From Undibacterium piscinae (GTDB taxonomy: Bacteria > Pseudomonadota > Gammaproteobacteria > Burkholderiales > Burkholderiaceae_D), in contig CP051152.1 of the NCBI GenBank assembly GCA_003970805.2, forward strand, positions 620,001 to 684,000: 64,000 bases of DNA. Direction: 5' to 3'. Every line of letters begins with the position of its first letter. Positions within the stretch are counted from its first letter, which is position 1. A program made the translations under genes and the position numbers. The notes under the pieces are model-generated. The model was not told where the DNA came from. It saw only the letters and a program-made list of their open reading frames with translations, and did no database searches. Positions 1 to 9,357 of the stretch are shown one piece after another.

Positions 1-134
1 GAGGACTGCCCATTAACTTTTGCTAATGCTTCCGCGAAAGCTTTTCCTGCAGGCGTAACCGATCTCAATTTGTCATTGGAATCAGAATTGATAGCAGTTG
101 AAACGAGTGGCGAAGATTTTTCTATAGGATTCAT
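1..134 (-). CDS. Hypothetical protein, N-terminal fragment cut by window edge
   Basis: An open minus-strand frame runs off the window's left edge. It could start at the ATG at 134 (MNPIEKSSPLVST...) and gives about 44 residues ending in a helix-like stretch GKAFAEALAKVNG. The frame is closed upstream by a TAG a few codons before. No clear ribosome binding site precedes the ATG. I do not recognise a family. It lies downstream of the metal-efflux operon in the same orientation, but about 110 bases separate it from the PII-like gene, so linkage is uncertain. It could also be chance open frame. Confidence 0.25.
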   Translation of the reverse strand, partial: MNPIEKSSPLVSTAINSDSNDKLRSVTPAGKAFAEALAKVNGQS

Positions 135-245
135 TGCAGACTCTGTCAAATTAAGAACATCTAGTTTCTGACGCTGAAGAATTTTCTACTATCAATACGT
201 AGTCTGTAGCGAACTTCCCAGCGTCGTAAGAAAATATCTCCTCAG

Positions 246-575
246 TTATTCGATTTTGACCGCTGACTGAATATCGGTAGTAAATACCCAGCCGGGACCA
301 GGCTTACCCGCTAGCGCAATAATGGCCACTATTTGATCAGCCAGATCATCCTCGCAGATCAACTCCAATTTTGTTTCTGCAACAACGGGTTCCGCCAGAT
401 CCAGTGAATAGCGCTGCTGTGCCGGATCAGCGCTAGTAAAAAGGCGCTGTACTGTGGAAACGGTCAGGTTGTAGCAACTGGTTCCATTGCTGATATCGCA
501 AAAACCTGAATCGCGCAGCGCCTCGGTAACCGAATTGATACGGTGCGGATGGATGAATGCCTTAATTTGTTTCAT
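246..575 (-). CDS. PII-like signalling protein of a heavy-metal RND operon
   Basis: A 109-residue protein with the PII (GlnB-like) fold pattern. It opens MKQIKAFIHPHRINSVTEAL, which aligns with the GlnB start KKIEAIIKPFKLDEVREAL, and closes with GWVFTTDIQSAVKIE, matching the GlnB end. The GlnB T-loop with its uridylylation tyrosine is not conserved. A PII group genomically tied to CusA/CzcA efflux (called PII-NG in the literature) is known, and this gene's position directly after the czcA-like gene fits that group. The start at 575 is preferred over an upstream Met because GGAGA lies 6-7 bases before it. It is probably the last gene of the czcICBA-like operon; a sensor or regulatory role in efflux is inferred only. 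Confidence 0.75.
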   Translation of the reverse strand: MKQIKAFIHPHRINSVTEALRDSGFCDISNGTSCYNLTVSTVQRLFTSADPAQQRYSLDLAEPVVAETKLELICEDDLADQIVAIIALAGKPGPGWVFTTDIQSAVKIE

Positions 576-624
576 GTGATTCTCCTTAAAAGAAATGCGC
601 CGCCCACTACGAGCGGCGCATAGA

Positions 625-3600
625 TTAGTCAGCAAGCTTTGCTTTAGCCTTGCGCTCTTTACGCTCTTCTACCCATTCATACAACAGGGGCAACAGCAAC
701 AAGGTCAATGCGGTCGAGGTGAACAAGCCACCGACTACGACTGTAGCGAGCGGTCTTTGCGTTTCCGCACCGACACCACTGGACAGCAACATAGGTACCA
801 GTCCAAAGATCGCAATTGACGCCGTCATCAATACCGGACGCAAGCGTAACGCTGCGCCTTGCCGTACCGCCTCACGCACCGACATACCGCGCTCACGTTG
901 TTCATTGAGAAACGTAACCAGCACAATGCCATTCAGCATCGCCACCCCGAACACGGCAATGAAACCAATCGCTGACGGCACCGACAGATACTGCCCTGTG
1001 ATAAAGAGGCCGACGACACCGCCTATCGTTGCAAACGGCACGTTGGCGATAATTAGCGTGGCATAAGTGAGTGAATTGAAGGCGGTGTATAACAGAATAA
1101 AAATCAAACCGATAGTGAGCGGTACGATCACGAGCAGCTTGTTCATGGCACGCTGCTGGTTTTCAAAAGCGCCGCCCCATTCGATGACATAGCCTTCAGG
1201 CAGTTTCACCTGTTGGCGTATTTTTGCTTCAGCTTCCTTGACGAAGCTATCGATATCACGGCCTTGTACGTCCATCTGGATCACCGCATAACGCTGCAAT
1301 TCCTCGCGCCGTATGAAGGAATATCCCTCATCAAGCTCGATGCTTGCCACATTACTGAGTGGGACTAGCGCGCCACTTTGCGAGCGGATCGGAATATTGC
1401 CGATGGATTGCACATTATTGCGGAACTCCGGTGCTAGCCAGGCCTGAATATCGAAACGCTTGGTGCCATCGATCAGTGTCGATACCGCTTTGCCGCCGAT
1501 TCCAGTTTGTACGACTTCCAGAATTTCATCTGCATTGATACCGTAACGTGCTGCCGCGTCGCGGTTGACCTTGATCACCAATTGAGGCTTCCCCTTGTTC
1601 GCCTCCAGAGATAGGTCTGCCACACCCGGCACTTTGTCGAGCACCCCCTTCATTTGCTCTGACAGACGGTCTAGCGTGTTGAGGTCTTCGCCATACAATT
1701 TTAAAGCCAGAGTGGCACGCACGCCGGAAATCAACTCTTCGATGCGACTCTGAATAGGCTGGGTGGCGGCAATCACCGCTGTTGGCACAACAGTTTCTAG
1801 CTTCTGCTGCATTTCCTTTGCGAGGTCTGGAACCGAGATTTTTTTCGGCCACTCGCCTTGCGGCTTCAGGTTGACTAGTAACTCCATGTAGTTAACGTCC
1901 GCCGTTTCACCTTTTTCGGCACGACCTATCATCGCAATGGAGGACGTCGATTGCGGGAATTGTTTCAGCGCGTTTTCCAATTGCTGAGAAATTCGGATCG
2001 ACTCTTCCAGCGATGTTGATGGGATGCTGGTGACCCGGAACAAAATTCCACCTTCCTGCAAGGTCGGCATGAATTCCTTACCTAGGAAAGGGATCAAGGC
2101 CAGCGCAGCGATCAACGTCACGATGGCACCTGTGATGACCTTTTTCTTGCTATCCAACGCCCAGTCCAGCAAGGGCAAATACAGTTTCTTCGCCCAGCGA
2201 ACGACAAAGGTATCTTTCTCTTCCTTGGGCTTAAGGATCAAGGCGGACAAGACCGGCACCAAGGTCATGGTCAGCAACAGGGAGCCTATCATTGCGAAGG
2301 TGATGGTCAGCGCCATCGGCTTGAACATTTTGCCTTCCAGGCCTGTTAATGAAAACAAGGGCAGAAACACCACGATAATGATCAGGATCGCAAAGGCGAC
2401 CGGGTTCATGACTTCTCGCGCAGCCTCCAGGATGACGTGTGTCTTATTGACCTTTTTGCCCGCCTGATGAGACAACAACCTAAAGCCGTTCTCCACCATC
2501 ACCACAGCACCGTCCACCATCATACCAATGCCCACCGCCAGCCCGGCCAGAGACATCAGGTTCGCTGATAAGCCCCATTGCTGCATCAGCATGAAGCTGA
2601 TCAGCATCGCCAGCGGCAAGGCCACGATCACGACAATCGCGGAACGGATCTCCCCCAGGAACAAGAACAGGATGATCGCCACCAGCACCGAACCTTCCAC
2701 TAGCGCGCTTTCGGCTGTCTTGACCGCTTTGTCGACCAGGTCGGTGCGGTCATAGACCGGGTTGATCGTGATGCCCTTAGGTAGCGCCTGTTGAGCCACC
2801 TTGATCTTTTGTTTAACAGCTTCCACCACACCCTTGGCGTTTTCGCCAATACGTTGCAATGCCATGCCGAGTACGACCTCTTTACCATCCTTGGTGACAG
2901 CACCAAAACGCAGCGAGGGGGCTTCCTTGACTTCGGCCACGTCACGCACATAGACCGGTGTGCCTTCACGTGTAGCCAGCACGACGTTACCGATATCTTT
3001 GGCATTGGCCACCAGGCCAAGACCGCGCACCAGATATTGTTCCTGACCTATGTTCAGGTATTGGCCGCCGACTTGCCGGTTGTTTGCGGTCAAGGTTTCC
3101 ATCACCGTTTTCAGGCTCAGGCCATACTTGATCAACTGGTTGGGATTGATCAGTACCTGATATTGTTTTTCATCGCCGCCCCAAGAAGTGACATCGTCCA
3201 CACCGGGCGCGGTGCGCAGCTTAAGACGCACGTTCCAGTCCTGTAAAGTACGCAGGTCCATGGTCGACATTTTCTTATCAGCGGATTCTATGGTGTACCA
3301 AAAGACTTGCCCTAAACCTGAACTATTCGGCCCGACCGCAGGTTCACCATAGCCAGCGGGAATACGTTCCTTGGCTTCCAGGAGTTTTTCACCGACCAAT
3401 CTTCTGGCGAAATAGATGTCGACATTATCCTTAAAGTTGACGCTGACGTAGGACAAGCCGAATAAGGATACCGACCGTATCGCTTCCACGCCGGCAAGAC
3501 CGGCCATCGAAGTTTCAATCGGTGCGGTCAAGAGTTTTTCCACATCCTCGGCGGCAAGGCCTGGCGATTCTGTATAAATGTTCACCTGTATCGGTGTGAC

Positions 3601-3723
3601 ATCAGGAAAGGCATCGACGGGCAACTCCATCCAGGCTTTAGCGCCCAGCAAGATGACCAATAAAAAAATCACCAACACCAGAACTTTGTATCGGAGGGAT
3701 AAATCCACTATTTTATTTAACAT
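625..3723 (-). CDS. czcA: Heavy-metal efflux RND transporter, CzcA/CusA family
   Basis: A 1032-residue inner-membrane proton/metal antiporter subunit of a tripartite pump. It has a first membrane helix near the N-terminus, two large periplasmic domains, and the TM4 proton-relay segment MMVDGAVVMVENG with its conserved Asp and Glu. The C-terminus ends in a charged cytosolic tail (EERKERKAKAKL). The three periplasmic Met residues of copper-type CusA are not evident: LFRVTS and RIEELISGV replace two of the Met-bearing segments. The TM4 context GIGMMVD also lacks the DFG seen in classical CzcA. Divalent metal is therefore likelier than Cu(I), but the substrate is unresolved. It starts 11 bases after the membrane-fusion gene's stop and is followed by the PII-like gene, consistent with one operon. 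Confidence 0.93.
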   Translation of the reverse strand: MLNKIVDLSLRYKVLVLVIFLLVILLGAKAWMELPVDAFPDVTPIQVNIYTESPGLAAEDVEKLLTAPIETSMAGLAGVEAIRSVSLFGLSYVSVNFKDNVDIYFARRLVGEKLLEAKERIPAGYGEPAVGPNSSGLGQVFWYTIESADKKMSTMDLRTLQDWNVRLKLRTAPGVDDVTSWGGDEKQYQVLINPNQLIKYGLSLKTVMETLTANNRQVGGQYLNIGQEQYLVRGLGLVANAKDIGNVVLATREGTPVYVRDVAEVKEAPSLRFGAVTKDGKEVVLGMALQRIGENAKGVVEAVKQKIKVAQQALPKGITINPVYDRTDLVDKAVKTAESALVEGSVLVAIILFLFLGEIRSAIVVIVALPLAMLISFMLMQQWGLSANLMSLAGLAVGIGMMVDGAVVMVENGFRLLSHQAGKKVNKTHVILEAAREVMNPVAFAILIIIVVFLPLFSLTGLEGKMFKPMALTITFAMIGSLLLTMTLVPVLSALILKPKEEKDTFVVRWAKKLYLPLLDWALDSKKKVITGAIVTLIAALALIPFLGKEFMPTLQEGGILFRVTSIPSTSLEESIRISQQLENALKQFPQSTSSIAMIGRAEKGETADVNYMELLVNLKPQGEWPKKISVPDLAKEMQQKLETVVPTAVIAATQPIQSRIEELISGVRATLALKLYGEDLNTLDRLSEQMKGVLDKVPGVADLSLEANKGKPQLVIKVNRDAAARYGINADEILEVVQTGIGGKAVSTLIDGTKRFDIQAWLAPEFRNNVQSIGNIPIRSQSGALVPLSNVASIELDEGYSFIRREELQRYAVIQMDVQGRDIDSFVKEAEAKIRQQVKLPEGYVIEWGGAFENQQRAMNKLLVIVPLTIGLIFILLYTAFNSLTYATLIIANVPFATIGGVVGLFITGQYLSVPSAIGFIAVFGVAMLNGIVLVTFLNEQRERGMSVREAVRQGAALRLRPVLMTASIAIFGLVPMLLSSGVGAETQRPLATVVVGGLFTSTALTLLLLPLLYEWVEERKERKAKAKLAD

Positions 3724-3734
3724 GGCGATGTCCC

Positions 3735-4973
3735 TTAATCCGCGCTGATCTGCGATTTCAACATCTTGGCTTTCAAGGCGTAAGCACCACTGGTCACCAC
3801 CTTTTCACCGGGTGCTATGCCAGACTTGAGAATGACCTGGCCTTGCAATTTATCACCTAGCTCGACTGCGCGTGCCTCAAAGCCGTCTGCATCCTGGATA
3901 AACGCCGTAGGCTGTCCCTGCACCAGCACCACCGCTTGCTCAGGCAAGAGCAATGCCTTGCTGGTTCCCAACGTGGCAATCGCCGCAGTGGCAAACATTT
4001 CCAGCTTGAGCCTGCCATCAGTATTGGGTACCTCTACGCGTGCTTTGACTGTGCGTGACTCTTTATCCATGGAGCTGCTGATATAAGTGACCTTGCCTTT
4101 AAAGATCTCGCTTGCGTAGGCGGCAGTGGTAATCTGTGCCTCAGCGCCGATCTTGACTTTGCCTACATCTTTTTCGTACAAGTTGGTCTCGATCCAGACG
4201 TTGGATAAATCCGCGATACTGAACATTTCCTTCTCGGATTGCGCCAGTTCACCTAATACCGCTTTCTTTTCTATGACCGTACCGGCAAATGGTGCCGAGA
4301 CCGCGAAGACAGAGGTGCCAGCTGAATCCTGTCTGCCAGCGATGCCAAGTATCTGCCGTTTCTCGCCAGCTGCACGCAACACCGCTTTGGCTTTCTCAAA
4401 ATCGGCGCGCACGCGCAAATAGTCTTTCTGCGGAATGATTTGGTCGGCATACAGTTTTTCAGCGCGTTCCATGCCGGATTTTGCCAATGCATGTTCGGAG
4501 ACCGCCTGCACGTAGGACGATTGGGCTTCGCCCACTTCAACGCTATCGACCAAAGCAAGCGCTTGGCCTTGCTTGACCTTGTCGCCCAGATTGGCCATGA
4601 CTTGCGTCACTCTGCCGGCAACGCGGGGGGCGACCCGGGCCAATTTATCTTGATTAGCCTGAATCGTCGCCGTTACACTGATCTGTTCATGGAGTTCCTG
4701 TTCTTGCAACGGGGCGATGGTGATGCCTGCAGCCGCTATTTCTTCTTTAGACAGCTGTAGCCCAGGTTCTTTGGTATGGGCGGAAGCAGAGGCCACAGGT
4801 TTTTCTTTGGCTGGTTCAGCCTTTTTGGCTGCGTCGTCTTTTCCGCAGCCTGCGAGCAATAACAGAGATAAAAGTGGGGACAGGAGCAATACGCAACCAC
4901 TGCGCGATTTGTTGGGGATCATAGATGTCATTTCGTTAGAATTGTTTTTAAAAAGGTAAAGAGACGCACTCAT
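3735..4973 (-). CDS. czcB: Heavy-metal RND periplasmic adaptor (membrane fusion) protein
   Basis: A 412-residue periplasmic adaptor linking the RND pump to the outer-membrane channel. The N-terminus holds a lipoprotein signal ending LLLLAGC, so the protein is probably lipid-anchored through that Cys. The biotinyl-lipoyl-like half motif GDKVKQGQALALVDSVEVGEA, an alpha-helical hairpin and beta-barrel segments follow (VWIETNLYEKDVGKVKIGAE). No His-rich metal-binding N-terminal block as in C. metallidurans CzcB is seen. The ATG at 4973 overlaps the stop of the preceding channel gene by four bases (ATGA), which suggests translational coupling and supports this start, although Met residues at 4931 and 4922 would also leave the signal intact. 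Confidence 0.9.
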   Translation of the reverse strand: MSASLYLFKNNSNEMTSMIPNKSRSGCVLLLSPLLSLLLLAGCGKDDAAKKAEPAKEKPVASASAHTKEPGLQLSKEEIAAAGITIAPLQEQELHEQISVTATIQANQDKLARVAPRVAGRVTQVMANLGDKVKQGQALALVDSVEVGEAQSSYVQAVSEHALAKSGMERAEKLYADQIIPQKDYLRVRADFEKAKAVLRAAGEKRQILGIAGRQDSAGTSVFAVSAPFAGTVIEKKAVLGELAQSEKEMFSIADLSNVWIETNLYEKDVGKVKIGAEAQITTAAYASEIFKGKVTYISSSMDKESRTVKARVEVPNTDGRLKLEMFATAAIATLGTSKALLLPEQAVVLVQGQPTAFIQDADGFEARAVELGDKLQGQVILKSGIAPGEKVVTSGAYALKAKMLKSQISAD

Positions 4974-6301
4974 CGGGACGTCGAGGCTTCATTCCAACCT
5001 GCAGTCAGATGCAAAGAGAGACGAGTCAGTCGCCACTCGGTTTGCGCATCAATCAAGTCGCGTCTGCCATCAAGCACCTGGCGATTTACCACCAGCAATT
5101 GAAATAAGCCGATTTCGCCGGACTGCAAAGACTTGACCGATAAACGTTGATTTTCTTCCAGCGCGGGAAGTACGCTTTGTTGCAATGCATTGACCCGCAG
5201 CGTCAGGCTTTGGAGTTTTTGCCAGAGTGAGGTCACACTGCTGGCTGTATTGCGCGCAGAAGTTTCACGCTCGATTTGCGCCTGACTCAGTTCTGTTGCG
5301 GCACGTCCGATCCCTCCTGCATTATTGCGAAATAAGGGAAGTGGTAACGACACTGTTAAACTGGTCAGTCGTTCGCGGGCACTGGTCGCCCCCTCTCTGC
5401 CGGTCGTCACACCTACCGTTAGATCAGGGTAACGTGTTGCACGTTCCAGAGCGAGACGACTTTTTGCAGCCTGTTCACGGTAATCAAGCGCACGCAGTAA
5501 GGGGCGGTTTGTCGCACTCGATAATAATGTTTCTAGCGTATAGGTCGGTGTTGGGGCGCTGAGCGTGCCGACGACCCTAAGTAGCCCATTGCCAGGTAGT
5601 TGTAAGGTCTGCACCAGTTCGGTGCGCGCCTGGATTAACTGCTCTTCCAGGACGCCAATTTGGTTGCTGGCTCGCACGGCTTCCACGCTGGCGAGGTTAC
5701 CATCGAGTCGGCTATCTTCACCTGCGGCAACGCGCTTTTTAACCGAGCTGGCAGTGTCTTCGATGATTTTAAGTGACTGACGTTCGGTCAAGATGCGTTC
5801 TTGCAGCGAGAGCACCTGGACAAAACGTTGCTCAACTTCGGCACGGATCTCACGACGGGTATCTTCGATTAACGCATCGAGCGCCTGCAGTTGTTGCTCA
5901 GTCGCTTTGCGGCGATAGCTTTGCTGCCCGGCGAGTTCAAAGGTTTGCTCAATACCGGTCGACCATTCCCGCCTATTTTCTGCGGACATGCCAGTCTGTG
6001 GCACCTCACGTCTTACTCTTTCTCCCGTTAACTTGGGATTGTTCCAGAGTAGCGAGCGGGCATCGCTCAGTTCGCCTTGTACGGTGCTAAGTTGCGCCTG
6101 GACTTGGCGCAACCTGGCATTACCATGTTCAGCGAGCTGCCAGGCTTGCTCTAGTGTGAGTGGTACCGCCGAGCTTGTATCAGCGACAGCGCTCATTGGG
6201 ATGGAAACTACGGTTGTATTAGCTGTGCTGTCACTTGCCAGAGAAATGGCAGGGGTGACCAGCAGTGCCGCAATACTGAGCGGCAAGATCAAAAGACGCA
6301 T
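4970..6301 (-). CDS. czcC: Outer-membrane efflux channel, TolC/CzcC family
   Basis: A 443-residue outer membrane factor for the RND pump. The N-terminus MRLLILPLSIAALLVTPAISLAS is a Sec signal peptide. Long helical repeats typical of TolC-family proteins follow, with the motif PLTLEQAWQLAEHGNARLRQ and a second-repeat segment around residues 265-330. The frame is open upstream to 6367, but GGAG lies seven bases before the ATG at 6301 and the signal peptide begins there. Its stop overlaps the czcB start by four bases. With czcB and czcA it forms the channel-adaptor-pump set, transcribed from right to left. Confidence 0.9.
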   Translation of the reverse strand: MRLLILPLSIAALLVTPAISLASDSTANTTVVSIPMSAVADTSSAVPLTLEQAWQLAEHGNARLRQVQAQLSTVQGELSDARSLLWNNPKLTGERVRREVPQTGMSAENRREWSTGIEQTFELAGQQSYRRKATEQQLQALDALIEDTRREIRAEVEQRFVQVLSLQERILTERQSLKIIEDTASSVKKRVAAGEDSRLDGNLASVEAVRASNQIGVLEEQLIQARTELVQTLQLPGNGLLRVVGTLSAPTPTYTLETLLSSATNRPLLRALDYREQAAKSRLALERATRYPDLTVGVTTGREGATSARERLTSLTVSLPLPLFRNNAGGIGRAATELSQAQIERETSARNTASSVTSLWQKLQSLTLRVNALQQSVLPALEENQRLSVKSLQSGEIGLFQLLVVNRQVLDGRRDLIDAQTEWRLTRLSLHLTAGWNEASTSR

Positions 6302-6391
6302 CAAATTCTCCAAAGAAAAACATGGGGATATTTGGCGAGAGGTCGCGACAGCGCTTGCTGCGCTCAATATGAGAAGACAGTCCCGCCAGGC

Positions 6392-6742
6392 TTAGCTGAT
6401 GCGGAGCCAGTTCGGTTTAGTCAGACTGTCGGGAATGTAGGACTGGTAGGTAAGCTGTGGGATTTCTGTATTATCTGAGACAGTTGGAAATAGGTAATCC
6501 AAGAATTGAACAGTCACGACGTTCGCATAAGAATGGTGACAAAAGTCGCAATCAATATCATTTGCACCAATCTTACTCTTACTCGATTGCTGTGGTTCAG
6601 GCGTAGCCTCGTGTTGATGATCATGATGCCCAAAATGTTGCGAGGCTTTGCCCGTTTCATGCATGCAATAGGTACTCGCCACCGCCCAGCCTAACTGGAA
6701 GGTGAATGCAAGAATCAGCATGAGAACGAATTTTTTGAGCAT
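6392..6742 (-). CDS. czcI: CzcI-like small periplasmic metal-efflux accessory protein
   Basis: A 116-residue protein with a signal peptide (MLKKFVLMLILAFTFQLGWAVAS) followed by a metal-ligand-rich stretch: C-M-H, HFGHHDHQHE, and CDFCHH. Small His/Cys-rich secreted proteins of this kind (CzcI family) precede czcCBA operons and are thought to modulate or sense periplasmic metal. Its place as first gene of the RND operon, with czcC starting 90 bases downstream, supports that identity. The name is assigned from position and composition rather than strong sequence recognition. It lies 67 bases after the ATPase stop on the same strand, so read-through from the ATPase promoter is possible. Confidence 0.7.
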   Translation of the reverse strand: MLKKFVLMLILAFTFQLGWAVASTYCMHETGKASQHFGHHDHQHEATPEPQQSSKSKIGANDIDCDFCHHSYANVVTVQFLDYLFPTVSDNTEIPQLTYQSYIPDSLTKPNWLRIS

Positions 6743-6809
6743 GACGCGAATTATATGCCTGAAAACGATTTTAATAATGAAGTCGGTATAAGGAAAGTGG
6801 CCGACATAC

Positions 6810-9269
6810 TCATTTCAATTTACCTACTAGGCGCAAACCATTAAATACCACAAGCAAACTTGCACCCATATCGGCGAATACTGCCATCCACAGTGTGGCG
6901 ATACCTATCACTGCCATGACCAAGAATATCAGTTTGATGCCCAAGGCCAGGGCAATATTTTGTTTCAAGATAGCTGCTGCACGTTGACTCAGACGAATGA
7001 ACTGCGGAATTTTACGCAAATCGTCATCCATCAAAGCGACGTCGGCAGTTTCTAGCGCAGTGTCTGTACCAGCTGCGCCCATCGCAAATCCTATACTCGA
7101 TTTTGCCAGTGCTGGCGCGTCATTAATGCCGTCACCCACCATGCCGACTGTGCCGTGTTTGCTGAGTTCATCGTTAATGACCGCCAATTTATCTTCTGGC
7201 AGTAAATTGCCCCTGGCATCGTCGATACCGACGCTGTTAGCGATCGCCTTGGCGGTGAGCTCATTGTCGCCGGTCAGCATAACGGTTCGGATACCGAGCT
7301 CATGCAATTCCAAGATGGCTTGGCGACTGCTTTCCCTTACGGTATCGGCGACAGCCACGAGTAATAAAGGCGTCTTGTCATCGCTGATAATGACGACGGT
7401 TTTACCATCCGCTTCGAGTCGATTTAAGGCCGTTTCTGTTTCTGGGGTGCAGATTTTTAATTCTTCAATCAGACGATGGTTACCCAAGTAATACCATTGC
7501 CCATTGATTTTACCTTTGACACCTCGTCCAGTAAGTGCTTCAAAATCGCTCACTTCTAATAGACCGTCGGTGGCTGGCTGCGTTTTCCAGTACGTGCTGA
7601 GTGCACCCGATACCGGATGATCCGATCGTCCGGCCAGACTTGCTGCAAGGTGCAAGCTTTTACTTTTCTCGCCATTCAGTGCAACCAATTCGGTCACGAC
7701 AGGCTTACCTTGAGTAATCGTTCCAGTTTTATCTAAGGCAATGGATTTTAGCTTACGGCCTTCTTCCAGATAGACGCCACCCTTAATCAAAATACCGGCC
7801 TTGGCAGCAGCCGCTAAGCCACTCACCACGGTCACCGGAGTTGATACCACCAGTGCGCAGGGACAGGCGATCACCAATAAGACTAATGCTTTGTAAATCC
7901 ATACCATCCAGGGAAGTCCTAATACAAGCGGTGGGACGAGCATGACGCCTAAGGCCAACAGAAATACGATGGGGGTGTAAATTTTTGCGAAACTATCGAC
8001 GAAACGCTGGGTAGGCGCGCGGCTTCCTTGAGCTTCTTCAACCGCATGGATGATGCGCGACAAGGTTGAGTTGGTTTGTATTGCTGTCACCTTGTATTCA
8101 AATGAGCCAGTCTCATTGACAGTACCGGCGAATACTTTATCGCCTACTGCTTTGGCGACAGGGATACTCTCGCCTGTAATCGGCGCCTGATTAATCGACG
8201 ATTGTCCTTTGGTGAGTTCGCCATCTAAGGGGATGCGTTCACCTGGCGCTACGCGTGCGATAGCACCTATAACAATGGAAGTTGCTTCGATATCTTTCCA
8301 GCTACCATCGTCTTGCAACACACTGGCTTTTTCGGGCGTCATCGCCATTAGTCCGCGAATCGCATTGCGGGCGCGATCCAAGCTCATCGCCTCTATCGTC
8401 TCCGACAAAGTAAATAACACCATCACCATGGCCGCTTCCGGCCATTGCCCGATGATCACGGCGCCACTCACTGCGATCGTCATCAAGGCATTGATGTTGA
8501 GATTGAAATTTTTGAGCGCGATCCAGCCCTTTTTGTAGGTGCTGGTACCGCTCACCGCAATGGCAAAAAGCGAGAATGCTATGACTGGCCAGGATTTGTC
8601 TGAGCCGGTGTTCCAGGCAATGACTTCAGCGAGTATGGCGGCAATTGCCCCCGACGCTAATAGCCACCATTTTTTTGCGGAGTTCAACGAGGGAGCTGCG
8701 TTTGACGATAGCGACTGTCCAGGTACGGCCTCAACGGGAACCGCTTGCATATCAATGGCGATCAAGGCTTGTTGAATAACATCGGCCTTGCCTAGCGTAT
8801 GCGTGACCGTGAGTTTGCGTTGCATTAAGTTAAAATCCAATTTTTGGATACCTGGCATCTTGGATAATTTGTTGCGGATGAGCGCTTCTTCGGTCGGACA
8901 ATCCATGTTTTGTATGGTGTACATGACAGTTGACGTACCGTCTGCCGTTGGCGCCGCTTGCTCGACTACGGGAGACATGTCCAATGCCGCGACTGCAGCG
9001 ACAATAGTGGAGGCATCAGCGAGGGTATGGTGCACGGTTAAGCGTCGCTTCAATAAATTGAAGTCGAGACTGCTGACTCCTTCCATCTTTTCAAGCTTAT
9101 TGCGAATCAGTGATTCTTCGGTTGGACAATCCATTTTATCGATACGAAGAGTCAAGACGCAAACTTCATTTAAAGCCGACGCAACATACGCAGCGATGCT
9201 TTGTGTGGATTCTACCTGCTTATGATCACAACAAGCATGCTTAGCCTGGTCTTTGTGTGGTGTCGTCAT
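6810..9269 (-). CDS. pbrA: P1B-type heavy-metal ATPase, PbrA/CadA/ZntA class
   Basis: An 819-residue metal-exporting ATPase of the inner membrane. The N-terminus has an HACCDHK ligand cluster, then two heavy-metal-associated domains each carrying DCPTEE (residues 47-52 and 123-128) in place of the usual GMxCxxC. The actuator TGES is near 366, the membrane metal site CPC at 469-471, the phosphorylation motif DKTGT at 513-517 and the hinge GDGINDAPAL follows. A late membrane helix carries GADMGAS, whose Asp is typical of Zn/Cd/Pb pumps. The start at 9269 has AGAGGAGC upstream. Its promoter has a MerR-type operator at 9297-9327. The lead (pbr) assignment comes from neighbours; Zn/Cd export is equally possible from this protein alone. 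Confidence 0.92.
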   Translation of the reverse strand: MTTPHKDQAKHACCDHKQVESTQSIAAYVASALNEVCVLTLRIDKMDCPTEESLIRNKLEKMEGVSSLDFNLLKRRLTVHHTLADASTIVAAVAALDMSPVVEQAAPTADGTSTVMYTIQNMDCPTEEALIRNKLSKMPGIQKLDFNLMQRKLTVTHTLGKADVIQQALIAIDMQAVPVEAVPGQSLSSNAAPSLNSAKKWWLLASGAIAAILAEVIAWNTGSDKSWPVIAFSLFAIAVSGTSTYKKGWIALKNFNLNINALMTIAVSGAVIIGQWPEAAMVMVLFTLSETIEAMSLDRARNAIRGLMAMTPEKASVLQDDGSWKDIEATSIVIGAIARVAPGERIPLDGELTKGQSSINQAPITGESIPVAKAVGDKVFAGTVNETGSFEYKVTAIQTNSTLSRIIHAVEEAQGSRAPTQRFVDSFAKIYTPIVFLLALGVMLVPPLVLGLPWMVWIYKALVLLVIACPCALVVSTPVTVVSGLAAAAKAGILIKGGVYLEEGRKLKSIALDKTGTITQGKPVVTELVALNGEKSKSLHLAASLAGRSDHPVSGALSTYWKTQPATDGLLEVSDFEALTGRGVKGKINGQWYYLGNHRLIEELKICTPETETALNRLEADGKTVVIISDDKTPLLLVAVADTVRESSRQAILELHELGIRTVMLTGDNELTAKAIANSVGIDDARGNLLPEDKLAVINDELSKHGTVGMVGDGINDAPALAKSSIGFAMGAAGTDTALETADVALMDDDLRKIPQFIRLSQRAAAILKQNIALALGIKLIFLVMAVIGIATLWMAVFADMGASLLVVFNGLRLVGKLK

Positions 9270-9296
9270 GAATGCTCCTCTAGGTGTATAGTTGAC

Positions 9297-9327
9297 ATTT
9301 AACACCCTGTAGCAGGTACAGAGTCAA
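9297..9327 (-). promoter_or_regulatory. MerR-family (CadR/PbrR-type) promoter-operator of the ATPase
   Basis: Read on the minus strand there is a -35 TTGACT (9322-9327) and a -10 TTAAAT (9297-9302) separated by 19 bases. The spacer is filled by the dyad CTGTACCTGCTACAGG. A lengthened 19-bp spacer with a centred dyad is the hallmark of MerR-family activated promoters. It sits in the 88-bp gap between the ATPase and its divergent regulator. A second copy of the same architecture precedes the phosphatase gene at about 12.88 kb. Confidence 0.82.
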
Positions 9328-9357
9328 GCACTATTTATTTAATAATGAAGGACAACG

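Noticed and set aside
246..575. Housekeeping GlnB/GlnK
   Set aside because: The T-loop and uridylylation Tyr are not conserved, and the gene sits in a metal operon without amtB or glnA.
2024..2467. Plus-strand open frames opposite the RND pump gene (also at 650-1066 and 2791-3246)
   Set aside because: They are antisense shadows of a strongly coding minus-strand gene and show no family features.
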